The position numbers were made by a program, and so were the translations under genes. A stretch of DNA of 46,844 nt from Candidatus Omnitrophota bacterium (GTDB lineage Bacteria > Omnitrophota > Gorgyraeia > Gygaellales > Profunditerraquicolaceae): the NCBI GenBank assembly GCA_028712375.1, contig JAQTQG010000010.1:1-46844 (forward strand), written 5' to 3'. The notes under the pieces were generated by a model that was not told the origin of the DNA, did no database searches, and was given only the letters and a program-made list of their open reading frames with translations. How positions within the stretch are numbered: the first letter of the stretch is position 1; every line of letters starts with the position of its first letter. This document shows positions 8,739-17,957 of this stretch, in pieces.

Positions 8739-9710
8739 GTGCGTACCTTATTAAATATGGGACAGATTTCTATTGTTATTCCTCTTTATAATAAAGCTTT
8801 GTATATTAAAAGGGCTATCGATTCTATTTTGCACCAAACGAATCAGGATTTTGAAATTATTGTTATTGATGATGGATCGACGGATGAAGGGGATAAAGTT
8901 GTTCGGGCTATTAGTGATTCCAGGATTAGGTTAGTTCAGCAGATCAATCAAGGAGAATGTGCGGCTAGAAATAAAGGAATTGAAGAAGCAAAAAATAACT
9001 TAATTGCGTTTTTGGATGCTGATGATGAATGGAAGCCGCTTTTTCTAGAAACCATATCCAGGCTGTCTTCCAGTTATCCTGATGCGGGGGCTTATGCTAC
9101 TGCATATGAAATGAGAGAGCCAAACAGTAAGATTGTAAAACCCCGGCTTAAATCTATTCCTTCTTTTCCCTGGGAAGGTATAATTCCTAATTATTTCGAA
9201 GCGGCGCTGACCAGTTTTCCTGTTTGGTCCTCTGCTGTTGCTATTCCTAAAAATGTATTTAACGTAGTGGGTGGTTTCCCGCATGGGGAAAAGCTTGGTG
9301 GAGACATCGATATGTGGTTAAGAATAGCTTTAAAATATAAAATAGCCTATAGCACTTACCCGATGGCCATTTACTATAAAGACGCGTTAAATCGAGCATG
9401 TAATCAACACCTCAACCTGAACGGTTATAGAATAGTTAGGACAATAGATGAAGTTCTCTCTACCGCCGGTCTGGATAAATCCACGCAAGATATCCTGCTA
9501 GAGATGCAGGCGGTAAGAATTATCCAGTCTGCTAAACAATGCGTAACTGCTTTCAGGCCGGATCTTGCGCGGGAGCATTTGAAAAAGTGTAAGACTAGAA
9601 GGTTTATATTGAGAAAACTATTTTGGCAAAGCATATCCTATCTTCCGGAATCTTTAATCAGGGTGCTTATTTATTTAAAACATTTGGTGAATAAATGCTT
9701 TGGCCTGTAG
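8739..9710 (+). CDS. glycosyltransferase family 2
   Basis: 323 residues (317 from the alternative ATG at 8757). It opens with the GT-A signature ISIVIPLYNKALYIKRAIDS, then VIDDGSTDEG, ARNKGIEEA and the DXD-like FLDADDEW. A WLR segment (MWLRIALKY) in the acceptor half is usual for GT2. It is a cytoplasmic enzyme that adds one sugar to the lipid-linked repeat. The GTG at 8739 has GAGG just upstream; 8757 ATG has none, so 8739 is slightly favoured. Donor and linkage cannot be read. Confidence 0.88.
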   Translation: MRTLLNMGQISIVIPLYNKALYIKRAIDSILHQTNQDFEIIVIDDGSTDEGDKVVRAISDSRIRLVQQINQGECAARNKGIEEAKNNLIAFLDADDEWKPLFLETISRLSSSYPDAGAYATAYEMREPNSKIVKPRLKSIPSFPWEGIIPNYFEAALTSFPVWSSAVAIPKNVFNVVGGFPHGEKLGGDIDMWLRIALKYKIAYSTYPMAIYYKDALNRACNQHLNLNGYRIVRTIDEVLSTAGLDKSTQDILLEMQAVRIIQSAKQCVTAFRPDLAREHLKKCKTRRFILRKLFWQSISYLPESLIRVLIYLKHLVNKCFGL

Positions 9711-9720
9711 GAAATTAAGT

Positions 9721-10911
9721 ATGCGAATATCCTTAAAGGAAATTATTTTTAGTTATTTAGCAATAATTATTTTTCTTATCCCGATAGAGAATATGACCCT
9801 TATGGGAGGGCAGGCAACCTTGTTGCGTTATTTAGGTTTCGGGATTGTTCCTTTATTTTTTGTAGATATTTTTAATCGGAAAAAACTTTATCGTTGGAGC
9901 ATAGAACAGTGGATTTTTTTTATTTTTGTTTTCTGGGTTATTTTATCAATGACCTGGTCTTATAGTTTTGAGGCTACAGCTACTCTTATATTAACCTACA
10001 TTTCGCTTTTATTTTTTGTATGGCTTATTATATCTTATATCGATAGCTTGAAAAAAATCTCTATGGCTACAGTAATTTTCTTAGTTGGTTGTCTAGTTTC
10101 TTTGTTTTTAGGACGTTACTCTTCTGCGGATTGGGTTTTAAATGCAGGATACATGCGTTATGGTGGCGGAGGGATGAATTATAACGACTATGCGTTTATT
10201 TTAGCTTTCGGCTGCGTTATTTCATTTATGCACATTTTTCTAAGCCGTAGTCGATTAGTAGCAGGATTCTTCTTTATTATTGCTATAGTTATGTTGGCAG
10301 GAATAATTTCAACATATTCTCGCGCAGGTTTTCTTGCGGTAGCTATTCTGTTTTCGGGATTATTATATTTTTACTGGATGAGTTTCAAGAGAAGTTTTTA
10401 TATATTTATATTAGTCTGTATTTGTGCCGGAGTTTTGTCTTTATTGATTCCTGATGTATTCTGGGCAAGAATAATGGAAGGTTCATCAGCTGAAACGTTC
10501 ATTTCACGTAAAAATATGTGGGAAAGTGGATTTGGAGCCTGGAAGTCTCAACCAATCACAGGCGTAGGAGCCGGAGCATTTGTTCCGGCAACCATTCTTT
10601 CAAATAACCGTTTATTTTTAGTGGCACACAATACTTTTATAAGTGTTTTAGTGGAATTGGGAGTTGTTGGATTGGGCCTATTTGTTTTTCTGTATTTTTC
10701 ATTGTTACGTATTGGCTGGCAAAAGTTTGTTTTATTTAAAACATTTGATAACCATAAAGCTGTCTATATGTATTTTATTGGTTTTATGGGACTTTTAATT
10801 TTTATTCCGGCTTTTTTAAGTTTAACTTTTGAATATAAAAAAGTATTATGGTTTGCTATAGCTTTGGCTATTTCTTGTAGAAGGGTGTTAGTAAATGAAA
10901 AAAGATCTTAG
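9721..10911 (+). CDS. O-antigen ligase/polymerase family protein (second copy)
   Basis: 396 residues from ATG 9721, which has AGGAA 8 nt upstream; the in-frame TTG at 9700 lies inside the previous gene and is less likely. A polytopic membrane protein with GGGMNYNDYAFILAFG, STYSRAGFLAVAIL, GVGAGAF and AHNTFISVLVELGVVGLGLF, the Wzy_C-type loop and following helix. It is clearly divergent from the ligase-like gene at 3565. Two such proteins in one operon suggest that one is the Wzy polymerase and the other a ligase, but sequence does not say which. It overlaps the next gene by 17 nt. Confidence 0.85.
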   Translation: MRISLKEIIFSYLAIIIFLIPIENMTLMGGQATLLRYLGFGIVPLFFVDIFNRKKLYRWSIEQWIFFIFVFWVILSMTWSYSFEATATLILTYISLLFFVWLIISYIDSLKKISMATVIFLVGCLVSLFLGRYSSADWVLNAGYMRYGGGGMNYNDYAFILAFGCVISFMHIFLSRSRLVAGFFFIIAIVMLAGIISTYSRAGFLAVAILFSGLLYFYWMSFKRSFYIFILVCICAGVLSLLIPDVFWARIMEGSSAETFISRKNMWESGFGAWKSQPITGVGAGAFVPATILSNNRLFLVAHNTFISVLVELGVVGLGLFVFLYFSLLRIGWQKFVLFKTFDNHKAVYMYFIGFMGLLIFIPAFLSLTFEYKKVLWFAIALAISCRRVLVNEKRS

Positions 10912-12001
10912 AGTTGTGTTCTACATGCCATCATTAACTGGTGGTGGCGGTGAGCGGGTTATGAGTTTATTGGCAAATGAATTGACTAGGCTTGGTTGCA
11001 GAATAGATTTTTTGCTTGCAAAAAAAAGTGGTATTTTTTTGGATAATCTTAAAAAACATGTGCACATTGTTGATTTTAACAAAAATTCTACTTTTAAAAG
11101 CATCCCTTTGTTAATCAAATTTATTCGTAAAAATAAGCCTCAAGTATTAATATCTGCTCTTGAGCATGCAAATCTTTATGCTTTGATCGCCAAAATTTTT
11201 TGTTTTAGGAAAGTTAAAGTTATTGTGACTGTCCATAATTCTCCTTTGAGATCTATGCTAAGCCCGAGTAGGAAAAGTAGGTTTATTTCTCGTATGAATA
11301 AAGTATTCTATCATTTTGCTGATGCAGTAGTTGGGGTATCAGAAGGAGTAGTAGATGAGATTAGGGATAATTATTGGGTAAAAAAAGAAAAAGTTAGAGT
11401 AATTTATAATCCCGTAGTCAGCGATGATTTTAGAAAAGAAATGCTAGCTTTACCGCAAGAAGTGGTAGGGTTAAGCGGTGAATATATAATTGCTGTAGGT
11501 AATTTAGTGCCGGCCAAAGATTACCCTAATTTATTGAAAGCGTATGCATCCATAAAAGATCAATGTAGATGTAAGTTACTTGTTTTAGGAGAAGGCTCGG
11601 AAAGAGCAAGTTTAGAAAATATGGTTGTTCAACTCGGTTTAGAAAATATGGTTTTGTTTCCTGGTTTTATTCGGAATCCTTATCCTTTAATGCGAGGTGC
11701 TCGGATGTTTGTGCTTTCTTCCAAAAGAGAAGCATTGCCTACAGTTGTAATAGAGGCTTTGGCTATGGGTATTCCGATCATATCTACTGATTGTCCATAT
11801 GGCCCAAGAGAAATTCTAGAGAATGGCAAATATGGAATATTAGTTCCTGTTGCTAATTCGATCAGCCTGTCTGATGCCATTATGAATGTTCTAAAAAAAG
11901 GAGGAATTAAATATGATCCAGCGCAAGCGGTAAAGAGGTTTGAGTCTACCATTTCGGCAAATCAGTATTTTGATTTAATACGGAGGTTAACATCAGAATA
12001 G
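10895..12001 (+). CDS. GT4 glycosyltransferase
   Basis: 368 residues, two Rossmann-like halves (GT-B). The N-terminal glycine loop is SLTGGGGERVMSLLANEL. The donor half shows IIAVGNLVPAKDYPNLLKAY and the nucleotide-sugar motif SKREALPTVVIEALAMGIPII with E-x7-E. This is the usual GT4 (RfaG/WcaL-like) layout. It overlaps the upstream ligase-like gene by 17 nt, so translation is probably coupled. The sugar is unknown. Confidence 0.9.
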   Translation: MKKDLRVVFYMPSLTGGGGERVMSLLANELTRLGCRIDFLLAKKSGIFLDNLKKHVHIVDFNKNSTFKSIPLLIKFIRKNKPQVLISALEHANLYALIAKIFCFRKVKVIVTVHNSPLRSMLSPSRKSRFISRMNKVFYHFADAVVGVSEGVVDEIRDNYWVKKEKVRVIYNPVVSDDFRKEMLALPQEVVGLSGEYIIAVGNLVPAKDYPNLLKAYASIKDQCRCKLLVLGEGSERASLENMVVQLGLENMVLFPGFIRNPYPLMRGARMFVLSSKREALPTVVIEALAMGIPIISTDCPYGPREILENGKYGILVPVANSISLSDAIMNVLKKGGIKYDPAQAVKRFESTISANQYFDLIRRLTSE

Positions 12002-13101
12002 TCTTTTTGACAACTTCTCTTGCGCTTGCCGGGGCTCAAAATCAATTAGTGAGCTTGGCGATTGCTTTAAAAAATAAAGGTTGGGATATAGGAATTATTT
12101 CAATGATTCCGCCCCAAGCATATTTAGCGGAACTTAAAGAGCAAAATATATTTGTTTATTCTCTAGATATGCAGCGGGGAAAGATTGATTGGAGAGCGTT
12201 ATTCCGTTTAGTCAAAATTTTAAAGAAAGTGCATCCTGATATATTACACTGTCATATGGTTCACGCCAACTTGCTTGGTCGTATTGCACGAATTTTTGTT
12301 TCTATTCCCGTTGTGGTTTCTTCAGCTCATAACGTGTACGAGGGTGGCCGTGAGCGTAATTGGTGGTATAGATTAACCGATTTTCTTTGTGATATGACAA
12401 CCCAGGTAAGTAAAGATGGAGTTCGTCGTTATGTTGCATGCAAGATGGTTAATCCTAAAAAAATTGCATTTTTACCTAACGGAATTGATATCCAGAAATT
12501 TAATGAAAACTTAAAAATACGGCAACAGAAAAGAGAAGAACTAAAGATAGGCCAGTATTTTGTTTGGCTGGCTGTTGGAAGGTTTGATGAAGCCAAGGAT
12601 TATGGCAATATGATCAGTGCTTTTAGTGTGCTTCATAGGGATTCTCCTAACAATATTTTACTGATTGCAGGAGATGGCGATTTACGTTTTTCGATTGGAG
12701 AACTGGTGAGTAAAAAAAATCTTACCGGTGCGGTAAAATTTTTAGGCGTACAGCAAGATATTTCTGGCTTAATGAACACTGCTGATGCTTACGTTATGTC
12801 TTCTGCTTGGGAAGGTATGCCCATGGTTTTATTAGAGGCGGCGGCTTCTTGTTTGCCTGTAGTAGCCACTGACGTTGGCGGAAATAAAGAAATAGTGCAA
12901 GAAGGTAGAACCGGATTTTTAGTTCCGTCAAAGCAGCCTGGAAAACTAGCAGAAGCTATGTTAAAAATATCCCAGTTGCCAGATCGTGCACGCCGGGAAA
13001 TGGGGCAAGCGGGAAGAAAATATGTAGAGGAAAATTACAGCTTAGAAGAAATAACTACTAAGTGGGAAGAGCTGTATTCCAAATTGAGTAACATAAAATG
13101 A
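11992..13101 (+). CDS. GT4 glycosyltransferase with an apparent ATC start
   Basis: The first conventional start in frame is TTG 12007, which gives 364 residues beginning TTSLALAGAQNQ. Reading five codons further back gives I-R-I-V-F-L before it, the normal first beta strand of GT4 enzymes. The ATC at 11992 stands where ATG is expected and has GGAGG at 11982-11986, 5 nt upstream. I therefore place the start at 11992, with doubt. Other motifs: HCHMVHANLLGRI, AVGRFDEAKDYGNMI and SAWEGMPMVLLEAAASCLPVV (E-x7-E). It would overlap the previous stop by 10 nt. Donor sugar unknown. Confidence 0.75.
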   Translation: MRIVFLTTSLALAGAQNQLVSLAIALKNKGWDIGIISMIPPQAYLAELKEQNIFVYSLDMQRGKIDWRALFRLVKILKKVHPDILHCHMVHANLLGRIARIFVSIPVVVSSAHNVYEGGRERNWWYRLTDFLCDMTTQVSKDGVRRYVACKMVNPKKIAFLPNGIDIQKFNENLKIRQQKREELKIGQYFVWLAVGRFDEAKDYGNMISAFSVLHRDSPNNILLIAGDGDLRFSIGELVSKKNLTGAVKFLGVQQDISGLMNTADAYVMSSAWEGMPMVLLEAAASCLPVVATDVGGNKEIVQEGRTGFLVPSKQPGKLAEAMLKISQLPDRARREMGQAGRKYVEENYSLEEITTKWEELYSKLSNIK

Positions 13102-14231
13102 AAAAAATAGCTTTTGTTTGTAACGTTGCATATCCTTTCTATATTTTCCGTTTAGGTGCTATGAGGCGCTTAAGCAAAGAATATCAGATATATTGCATTG
13201 CTTCTGCTGACGGGAGAGTGGATGATCTGCGCCGCGAAGGATTCAAATTTGTCAATGTAGATATCGAAAGGAAAGGTGTTAATCCGTTTAGAGACCTACG
13301 TTTATTATTACGTTTATATAAGATTTATAAAAAGGAAAAATTTTCATACATTTTTCATTATTCAATTAAACCTAATATATATGGTTCAATAGCAGCCGCA
13401 ATGGCTGGAATTTGTTCATTTAGTGTGATTACGGGTTTAGGCTATGCATTTTCAGAAAAAAACCTGGTTTCTTTAGTTGTGAAAATTTTGTATAAATTTG
13501 TTCTGATATTTCCCAAAAAAATATTTTTTCTTAATAATGATGATAGAGATGTATTTATAAAGAATAAGTTAGTTTCTCCGGATAAAACATTTACTTTGCC
13601 AAGTGAAGGGGTAGATACTGATTTTTATGCTCCTGTTCTACAGGTAAAAGCGTCAAAAAGCCAGTTTGTTTTTCTTTTCGCCGGACGCTTTCTTTGGGAT
13701 AAGGGTGTAGGAGACCTTGTAGAGGCAATTAAATCGGTTAAAGAGATATACCCTCAAGCCGAACTTTGGTTACTGGGAATGATTGATAAGGGTAATCCTC
13801 GGGGCATTCCGGAAGATGTTATACATTCATGGGAACAAGATGGTATAATTAAATATTTAGGAGAAACAAATGATGTGCGCTCTTTCATTGCCCAAAGCGA
13901 CGTTGCGGTATATCCTTCTTATTATCAGGAGGGGGTTCCCCGTTTTTTACTGGAATCCATGTCGATGGAAAAACCAATAATTACTACAGATTCTGTTGGT
14001 TGCAAGGAAGTTATTGAGGATGGAAAAAATGGTATTATGATTAAACCCAAGAGTGTCGACTCATTAGTCAAAGCAATGATGCGCATGGTTGGATTGTCTG
14101 AACAGGAACGAATTGATATGGGTAAATATGGACGACAAAAAGCAGTCCAGGAATTTGCGGAAGAAAAAGTTATAAGGATATATTTAAAAACTGTTTCTGA
14201 TTGTGCTAAAGAAGGGGGCATTTTGAAGTGA
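13098..14231 (+). CDS. GT4 glycosyltransferase, PglA-like group
   Basis: 377 residues, overlapping the upstream gene by 4 nt (ATGA). The N-terminus KKIAFVCNVAYPFYIFRLG, the segment HYSIKPNIYGSIAA and VITGLGYAF are typical of the PglA/CapM-like branch, whose members often add the second sugar to an undecaprenyl-diphosphate-linked amino sugar. The donor half shows FLFAGRFLWDKGVGDLVEA and YYQEGVPRFLLESMSMEKPII (E-x7-E). It directly precedes the aminotransferase, PglC-like and PglF-like genes, which supports this step. Donor identity is inference. Confidence 0.86.
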   Translation: MKKIAFVCNVAYPFYIFRLGAMRRLSKEYQIYCIASADGRVDDLRREGFKFVNVDIERKGVNPFRDLRLLLRLYKIYKKEKFSYIFHYSIKPNIYGSIAAAMAGICSFSVITGLGYAFSEKNLVSLVVKILYKFVLIFPKKIFFLNNDDRDVFIKNKLVSPDKTFTLPSEGVDTDFYAPVLQVKASKSQFVFLFAGRFLWDKGVGDLVEAIKSVKEIYPQAELWLLGMIDKGNPRGIPEDVIHSWEQDGIIKYLGETNDVRSFIAQSDVAVYPSYYQEGVPRFLLESMSMEKPIITTDSVGCKEVIEDGKNGIMIKPKSVDSLVKAMMRMVGLSEQERIDMGKYGRQKAVQEFAEEKVIRIYLKTVSDCAKEGGILK

Positions 14232-15391
14232 AGAAAATACATGTTCCATTTCACCGTGCTTATATGCGTCAAGACGAAATGCGAGGCGCAATAAAAGCAA
14301 TAAAATCCGGTTGGATTACTATGGGGCCGATGACTGTAGAGTTTGAAGATAAATTCAAGGCTTACGTTGGCGCAAAATACGCGATTGCCGTAAATTCCTG
14401 TACAGCTGCTTTGCATTTGGCATTAGAGGCTATTGGAGTTAAAGAAGGGGATGAAGTTATCGTTCCCGCTATAACTTTTACGGCTACCGCGGAAGTGGTG
14501 TGTTATTTTAAAGCCAAGCCGGTTATTGTGGATGTAGAGAAGAGTACATTAAATATTAACATTAGAAAGATCAAAGAAAAGATTACTTCTAAAACCAAAG
14601 CAATTATTACTGTAGATTACGGTGGACAAGCTGTTGATTATGCTGAAATATTAAAAATTGCCAAGAAACATAAGCTATTTGTTATTGAAGATGCCGCACA
14701 TACTTTGCCTTCTTGGTATAAAGGCAAAAAAGTGGGGACTTTGGCCGACATAACTTGTTTTAGTTTTTATGCTACTAAAACTTTGGCTACCGGAGAAGGC
14801 GGCATGATTACTACCAACAATTTACGCTGGGCGGAAAGAATGAAGATTATGCGCCTTCATGGTATGAATCGGGATGCTTGGAAACGTTATGATAAAGGCG
14901 GCAGCTGGTATTATGAGGTTATTGAGGCTGGTTATAAATATAATACAACTGATATTAATTCCGCATTAGGTTTAGTTCAACTTAAGAAGCTTGAGTTTAT
15001 GTGGAAAAAGCGCAGGGCGATTGCGCAAGCATATGATTCGAGTTTTAAGAAAATCCCGGAAATAATCACTCCGGTTATTAAAGAAGACAGGGTAACAAGT
15101 TGGCATTTATATGTAATTAAACTAAATCTGGAACTTCTTTTGATTAATCGGGCAAGATTTATCGAAGAGTTGGCAAAGCAAGGGGTTTGTGCGAGCGTAC
15201 ATTTTATACCTCTCTATAGGCATCCGTTTTATCGGGATAAATTTAAATATAAGATGGAGCAGTTTCCGGATAGTGAATGGGCGTATGAGAGGATTGTATC
15301 TCTGCCAATTTTTCCGGGGATGACAAAATTTCAGGTAAAACAAGTAGTGAATACAGTTAGGGATATTATAAGGAAATACAGAAATGTATAG
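14228..15391 (+). CDS. DegT/DnrJ/EryC1/StrS sugar aminotransferase (PglE-like)
   Basis: 387 residues, GTG start overlapping the upstream stop. PLP-dependent family: NSCTAALHLAL phosphate loop, IEDAAHTLP with Asp155 contacting the pyridine nitrogen, and FSFYATKTLATGEGG, where Lys184 would form the internal aldimine. Length is normal. The enzyme transaminates a 4-keto sugar nucleotide. With the 4,6-dehydratase at 15983 and the phosphoglycosyl transferase between them, it would make a UDP-4-amino-4,6-dideoxy sugar, as PglF/PglE do. No PglD-type N-acetyltransferase is seen nearby, so acetylation is unproven. Confidence 0.92.
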   Translation: MKKIHVPFHRAYMRQDEMRGAIKAIKSGWITMGPMTVEFEDKFKAYVGAKYAIAVNSCTAALHLALEAIGVKEGDEVIVPAITFTATAEVVCYFKAKPVIVDVEKSTLNINIRKIKEKITSKTKAIITVDYGGQAVDYAEILKIAKKHKLFVIEDAAHTLPSWYKGKKVGTLADITCFSFYATKTLATGEGGMITTNNLRWAERMKIMRLHGMNRDAWKRYDKGGSWYYEVIEAGYKYNTTDINSALGLVQLKKLEFMWKKRRAIAQAYDSSFKKIPEIITPVIKEDRVTSWHLYVIKLNLELLLINRARFIEELAKQGVCASVHFIPLYRHPFYRDKFKYKMEQFPDSEWAYERIVSLPIFPGMTKFQVKQVVNTVRDIIRKYRNV

Positions 15392-15986
15392 GCGATTTGG
15401 GAAAAGGCTATTTGATTTATTTTTTTCTTTGTTAGGAATTATTGTTTGTCTTCCAGTTTTTTTCTTTGTTCCTATTTTGATAAAGATTGATTCCCGGGGA
15501 CCGGTATTTTTTAAACAAAAAAGAATGGGCAAAGGCGGTATTTTATTTGAATTGATTAAGTTCAGGACTATGTTTTCTGATTCTGCTGGAGAGAAACTTA
15601 TGTTTGAGCCGGGGAGAAAAAGCAGGGTAACAAAAATCGGAAGATTCTTAAGGTTTTCTAAAATAGATGAATTTCCTCAATTAATAAACGTTTTAAAAGG
15701 GGAAATGAGCTTTGTCGGGCCTCGCCCGGAGGTTCCTAAATATCAGCAATTTTACACAGGAGATAATTCTTTGGTATTAATGGTACGTCCCGGGATTACC
15801 GACATGGCATCGGTAAAATACAGGCATGAAGAAGAACTTTTGGCTAGAAACCCGGAACCAGAAAAATTATACACCGAAGTTATCTTACCGGATAAGCTAA
15901 GAATAAACAAAGACTATATAAATAATAGGTTGGGATTGTTTGATGATTTTGTTATAATATTAAGAACATTACTTAAAATAAAATGA
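15384..15986 (+). CDS. initiating phosphoglycosyl transferase (PglC/WcaJ C-terminal type)
   Basis: 200 residues, the minimal monotopic PGT. A re-entrant hydrophobic helix (about 9-35) is followed by GPVFFKQKRMG, ELIKFRTM, the catalytic Asp95-Glu96 pair in SKIDEFPQL, and SFVGPRPEVP. It transfers a sugar phosphate from UDP-sugar to undecaprenyl phosphate and so starts each repeat unit. Its size matches PglC rather than the long WbaP/WcaJ forms. It overlaps both neighbours (8 nt and 4 nt). Confidence 0.93.
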   Translation: MYRRFGKRLFDLFFSLLGIIVCLPVFFFVPILIKIDSRGPVFFKQKRMGKGGILFELIKFRTMFSDSAGEKLMFEPGRKSRVTKIGRFLRFSKIDEFPQLINVLKGEMSFVGPRPEVPKYQQFYTGDNSLVLMVRPGITDMASVKYRHEEELLARNPEPEKLYTEVILPDKLRINKDYINNRLGLFDDFVIILRTLLKIK

Positions 15987-17815
15987 CCAAACAAGAAATA
16001 TATCAAAACTTCCTGCTGTATTATCGTAAGTCGTTTATCATTATTGCTCATTTCCTGGTAATTGCAATTTCTTACCTGGTGAGCTTTCTTCTGCGTTTTG
16101 AGTTTAGTATCCCTAAAAACGAGTTCTCCGGATTTTATCTTGGGCTTATTTGTCTGATTATTTTAAAACCTGCTGTATTTTGGGCTTTTGGGTTATATCA
16201 TGGCTTATGGGCATATGCTTCGATCGATGATTTATTAAAGATCATTAAGGCCAACATAATGGCCTCAATTATTTTAATAACTAGTGTGGTTATTCTGGGA
16301 GGGCATGGTTTTCCAAGATCCGTTTTTATTATAGATTTTTTCTTATGTACCAGCCTAGTAGGAGGATTAAGGTTTATATCGCGTTTCTTAAAAGAAGGTT
16401 ATTATCGGAATTACGATTTTCATTCTAAAAAAATCTTGATTGTCGGAGCCGGTGATACCGGTATTATGCTTTTGCGCGAATACCGCAAGAATCCGAGTAT
16501 GGGCAGGGTCATCGGCTTTATGGATGACAGCCATATGAAATTAAATGGGAGTATTCATGGTTTAAAGATACTGGGTACGCGTAAAGATATCCCCCGAGTT
16601 GCCGAAAAATATGAAATAGATGAAATTATTGTGGCAATGCCTCTAGTTAGAGGAGACCAAATGCGCGATATATTATCATATTGCGAAAAAACGCAAGCTA
16701 AGATCAAGATTGCCCCGCAGTTAAATAAGATATTAAGCGGGAAACTGGTTATTAAGCCGCGTGAGGTGCAGCCGGAAGACTTGCTGGGCAGGGAAACAGT
16801 AGCAATTGATTTAAAGGGAGTTAGCCAGTATATCAAAGATAAAGTAGTGTTGGTTACCGGAGCCGGCGGATCAATCGGGTCGGAAATCGCGCGGCAAATC
16901 GCGCGCTTTGAGCCCAAAGAGGTGATACTTTTTGATCATCATGAGAACTTTATCTATTTTTTAAATCTTGAATATAAGGTCAAGTATCCCGGGATTAAAG
17001 TAAAAACATTTATCGGAGATATCCGGGATGTGGGGCTCTTGAAACAAATATTCTCCAAGAATAAGCCCAGGATAGTTTTTCATGCTGCTGCGCATAAGCA
17101 CGTCCCCTTGATGGAAGAAAATCCGGTAGCTGCGGCTAAAAATAACATTTTTGGCAGCCGTAACCTTATTTACGCGGCGCATCACTATGGTGTCGAGAAA
17201 TTTATACTTATTTCAACGGATAAAGCAGTCAACCCCAGCAGTGTGATGGGGTTGAGTAAGCGGGTTGCGGAAATGATCCTGCAGGCCAAGTCAAAGAATA
17301 GCAAGACTAAATTTATGGCGGTGCGTTTCGGTAATGTTTTAGGGTCATCCGGAAGTGTTGTGCCGCTATTTAAGAAACAAATCGCTGAAGGCGGCCCGGT
17401 GACGATTACCGATCCGAATGTTGAGCGTTATTTTATGAGCGCCAGGGAAGCGGTCATGCTGGTGTTGCAGGCCGGGGCGTTAGGCCAGGGCGGGGAACTT
17501 TTTATCCTGGATATGGGAGAGCAGATCAAGGTTATGGATATTGCTAAAAATTTGATTTCTTTGTCCGGGTTTACTCTGGGTAAAGATATTGAGATAAAGA
17601 TTATCGGGATGCGCCCGGGAGAAAAGCTTAGCGAGGAACTACTGTTAGATAAAGAAAAAGATAAAGTAACTAAGCATGAGAAAATTTATACTAATCAGCC
17701 GCAGGAATTAGATAATGCTTTGCTTAATAAAAAACTTAAAGAATTACAATATCTGGCAAAAATGATGAATAACGCGGAAGTAATTAAGAAGATGAAGGAA
17801 ATTATTAAGTTGTAA
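15983..17815 (+). CDS. UDP-sugar 4,6-dehydratase, PglF/WbpM/CapD type
   Basis: 610 residues, full length for the membrane-bound class. Four hydrophobic helices (about 15-125) come first, then a CoA_binding-like Rossmann domain (VGAGDTG, 154-160) and the SDR domain with TGAGGSIGS at 292-300. The active site shows Thr412-Asp413-Lys414 and Met422-x3-Lys426, with Met in place of the SDR Tyr, as in the PglF/WbpM group. The usual substrate is UDP-GlcNAc, giving the 4-keto-6-deoxy sugar used by the aminotransferase upstream. It is the last gene of the operon, 30 nt before a strong hairpin terminator. Confidence 0.93.
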   Translation: MTKQEIYQNFLLYYRKSFIIIAHFLVIAISYLVSFLLRFEFSIPKNEFSGFYLGLICLIILKPAVFWAFGLYHGLWAYASIDDLLKIIKANIMASIILITSVVILGGHGFPRSVFIIDFFLCTSLVGGLRFISRFLKEGYYRNYDFHSKKILIVGAGDTGIMLLREYRKNPSMGRVIGFMDDSHMKLNGSIHGLKILGTRKDIPRVAEKYEIDEIIVAMPLVRGDQMRDILSYCEKTQAKIKIAPQLNKILSGKLVIKPREVQPEDLLGRETVAIDLKGVSQYIKDKVVLVTGAGGSIGSEIARQIARFEPKEVILFDHHENFIYFLNLEYKVKYPGIKVKTFIGDIRDVGLLKQIFSKNKPRIVFHAAAHKHVPLMEENPVAAAKNNIFGSRNLIYAAHHYGVEKFILISTDKAVNPSSVMGLSKRVAEMILQAKSKNSKTKFMAVRFGNVLGSSGSVVPLFKKQIAEGGPVTITDPNVERYFMSAREAVMLVLQAGALGQGGELFILDMGEQIKVMDIAKNLISLSGFTLGKDIEIKIIGMRPGEKLSEELLLDKEKDKVTKHEKIYTNQPQELDNALLNKKLKELQYLAKMMNNAEVIKKMKEIIKL

Positions 17816-17845
17816 AGTTTCTAAAAAACTAGGCAAGTATAAAGT

Positions 17846-17897
17846 AAAAAACAAGGGGACGGTTCTCTTAAGCAAGAGAGCCGTCTCCTTGTTTTTT
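17846..17897. terminator. 24-bp hairpin: operon terminator and REP-like repeat
   Basis: The arms 17846-17869 and 17874-17897 pair over 24 bp with two mismatches (both G.U-compatible in RNA) around the loop AAGC. An A-rich flank on one side and a T tract on the other allow termination on either strand. The stem carries AAGGGGACGGTTCT, the dispersed repeat motif also seen at 3492 and 19644. It ends the exopolysaccharide operon and starts the ORF6N cassette. Confidence 0.85.
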
Positions 17898-17957
17898 GTG
17901 AGGAATTAAGTTAGATTTTGTTTCTTTGTCCGTCTATTGAGGTAAGGGGAGGATTAA

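Noticed and set aside
13925-14416. 163-residue minus-strand frame over the GT4/aminotransferase junction, and similar long antisense frames (e.g. 34473-34952)
   Set aside because: They lie opposite well-supported genes and show no domain, signal or ribosome site of their own.
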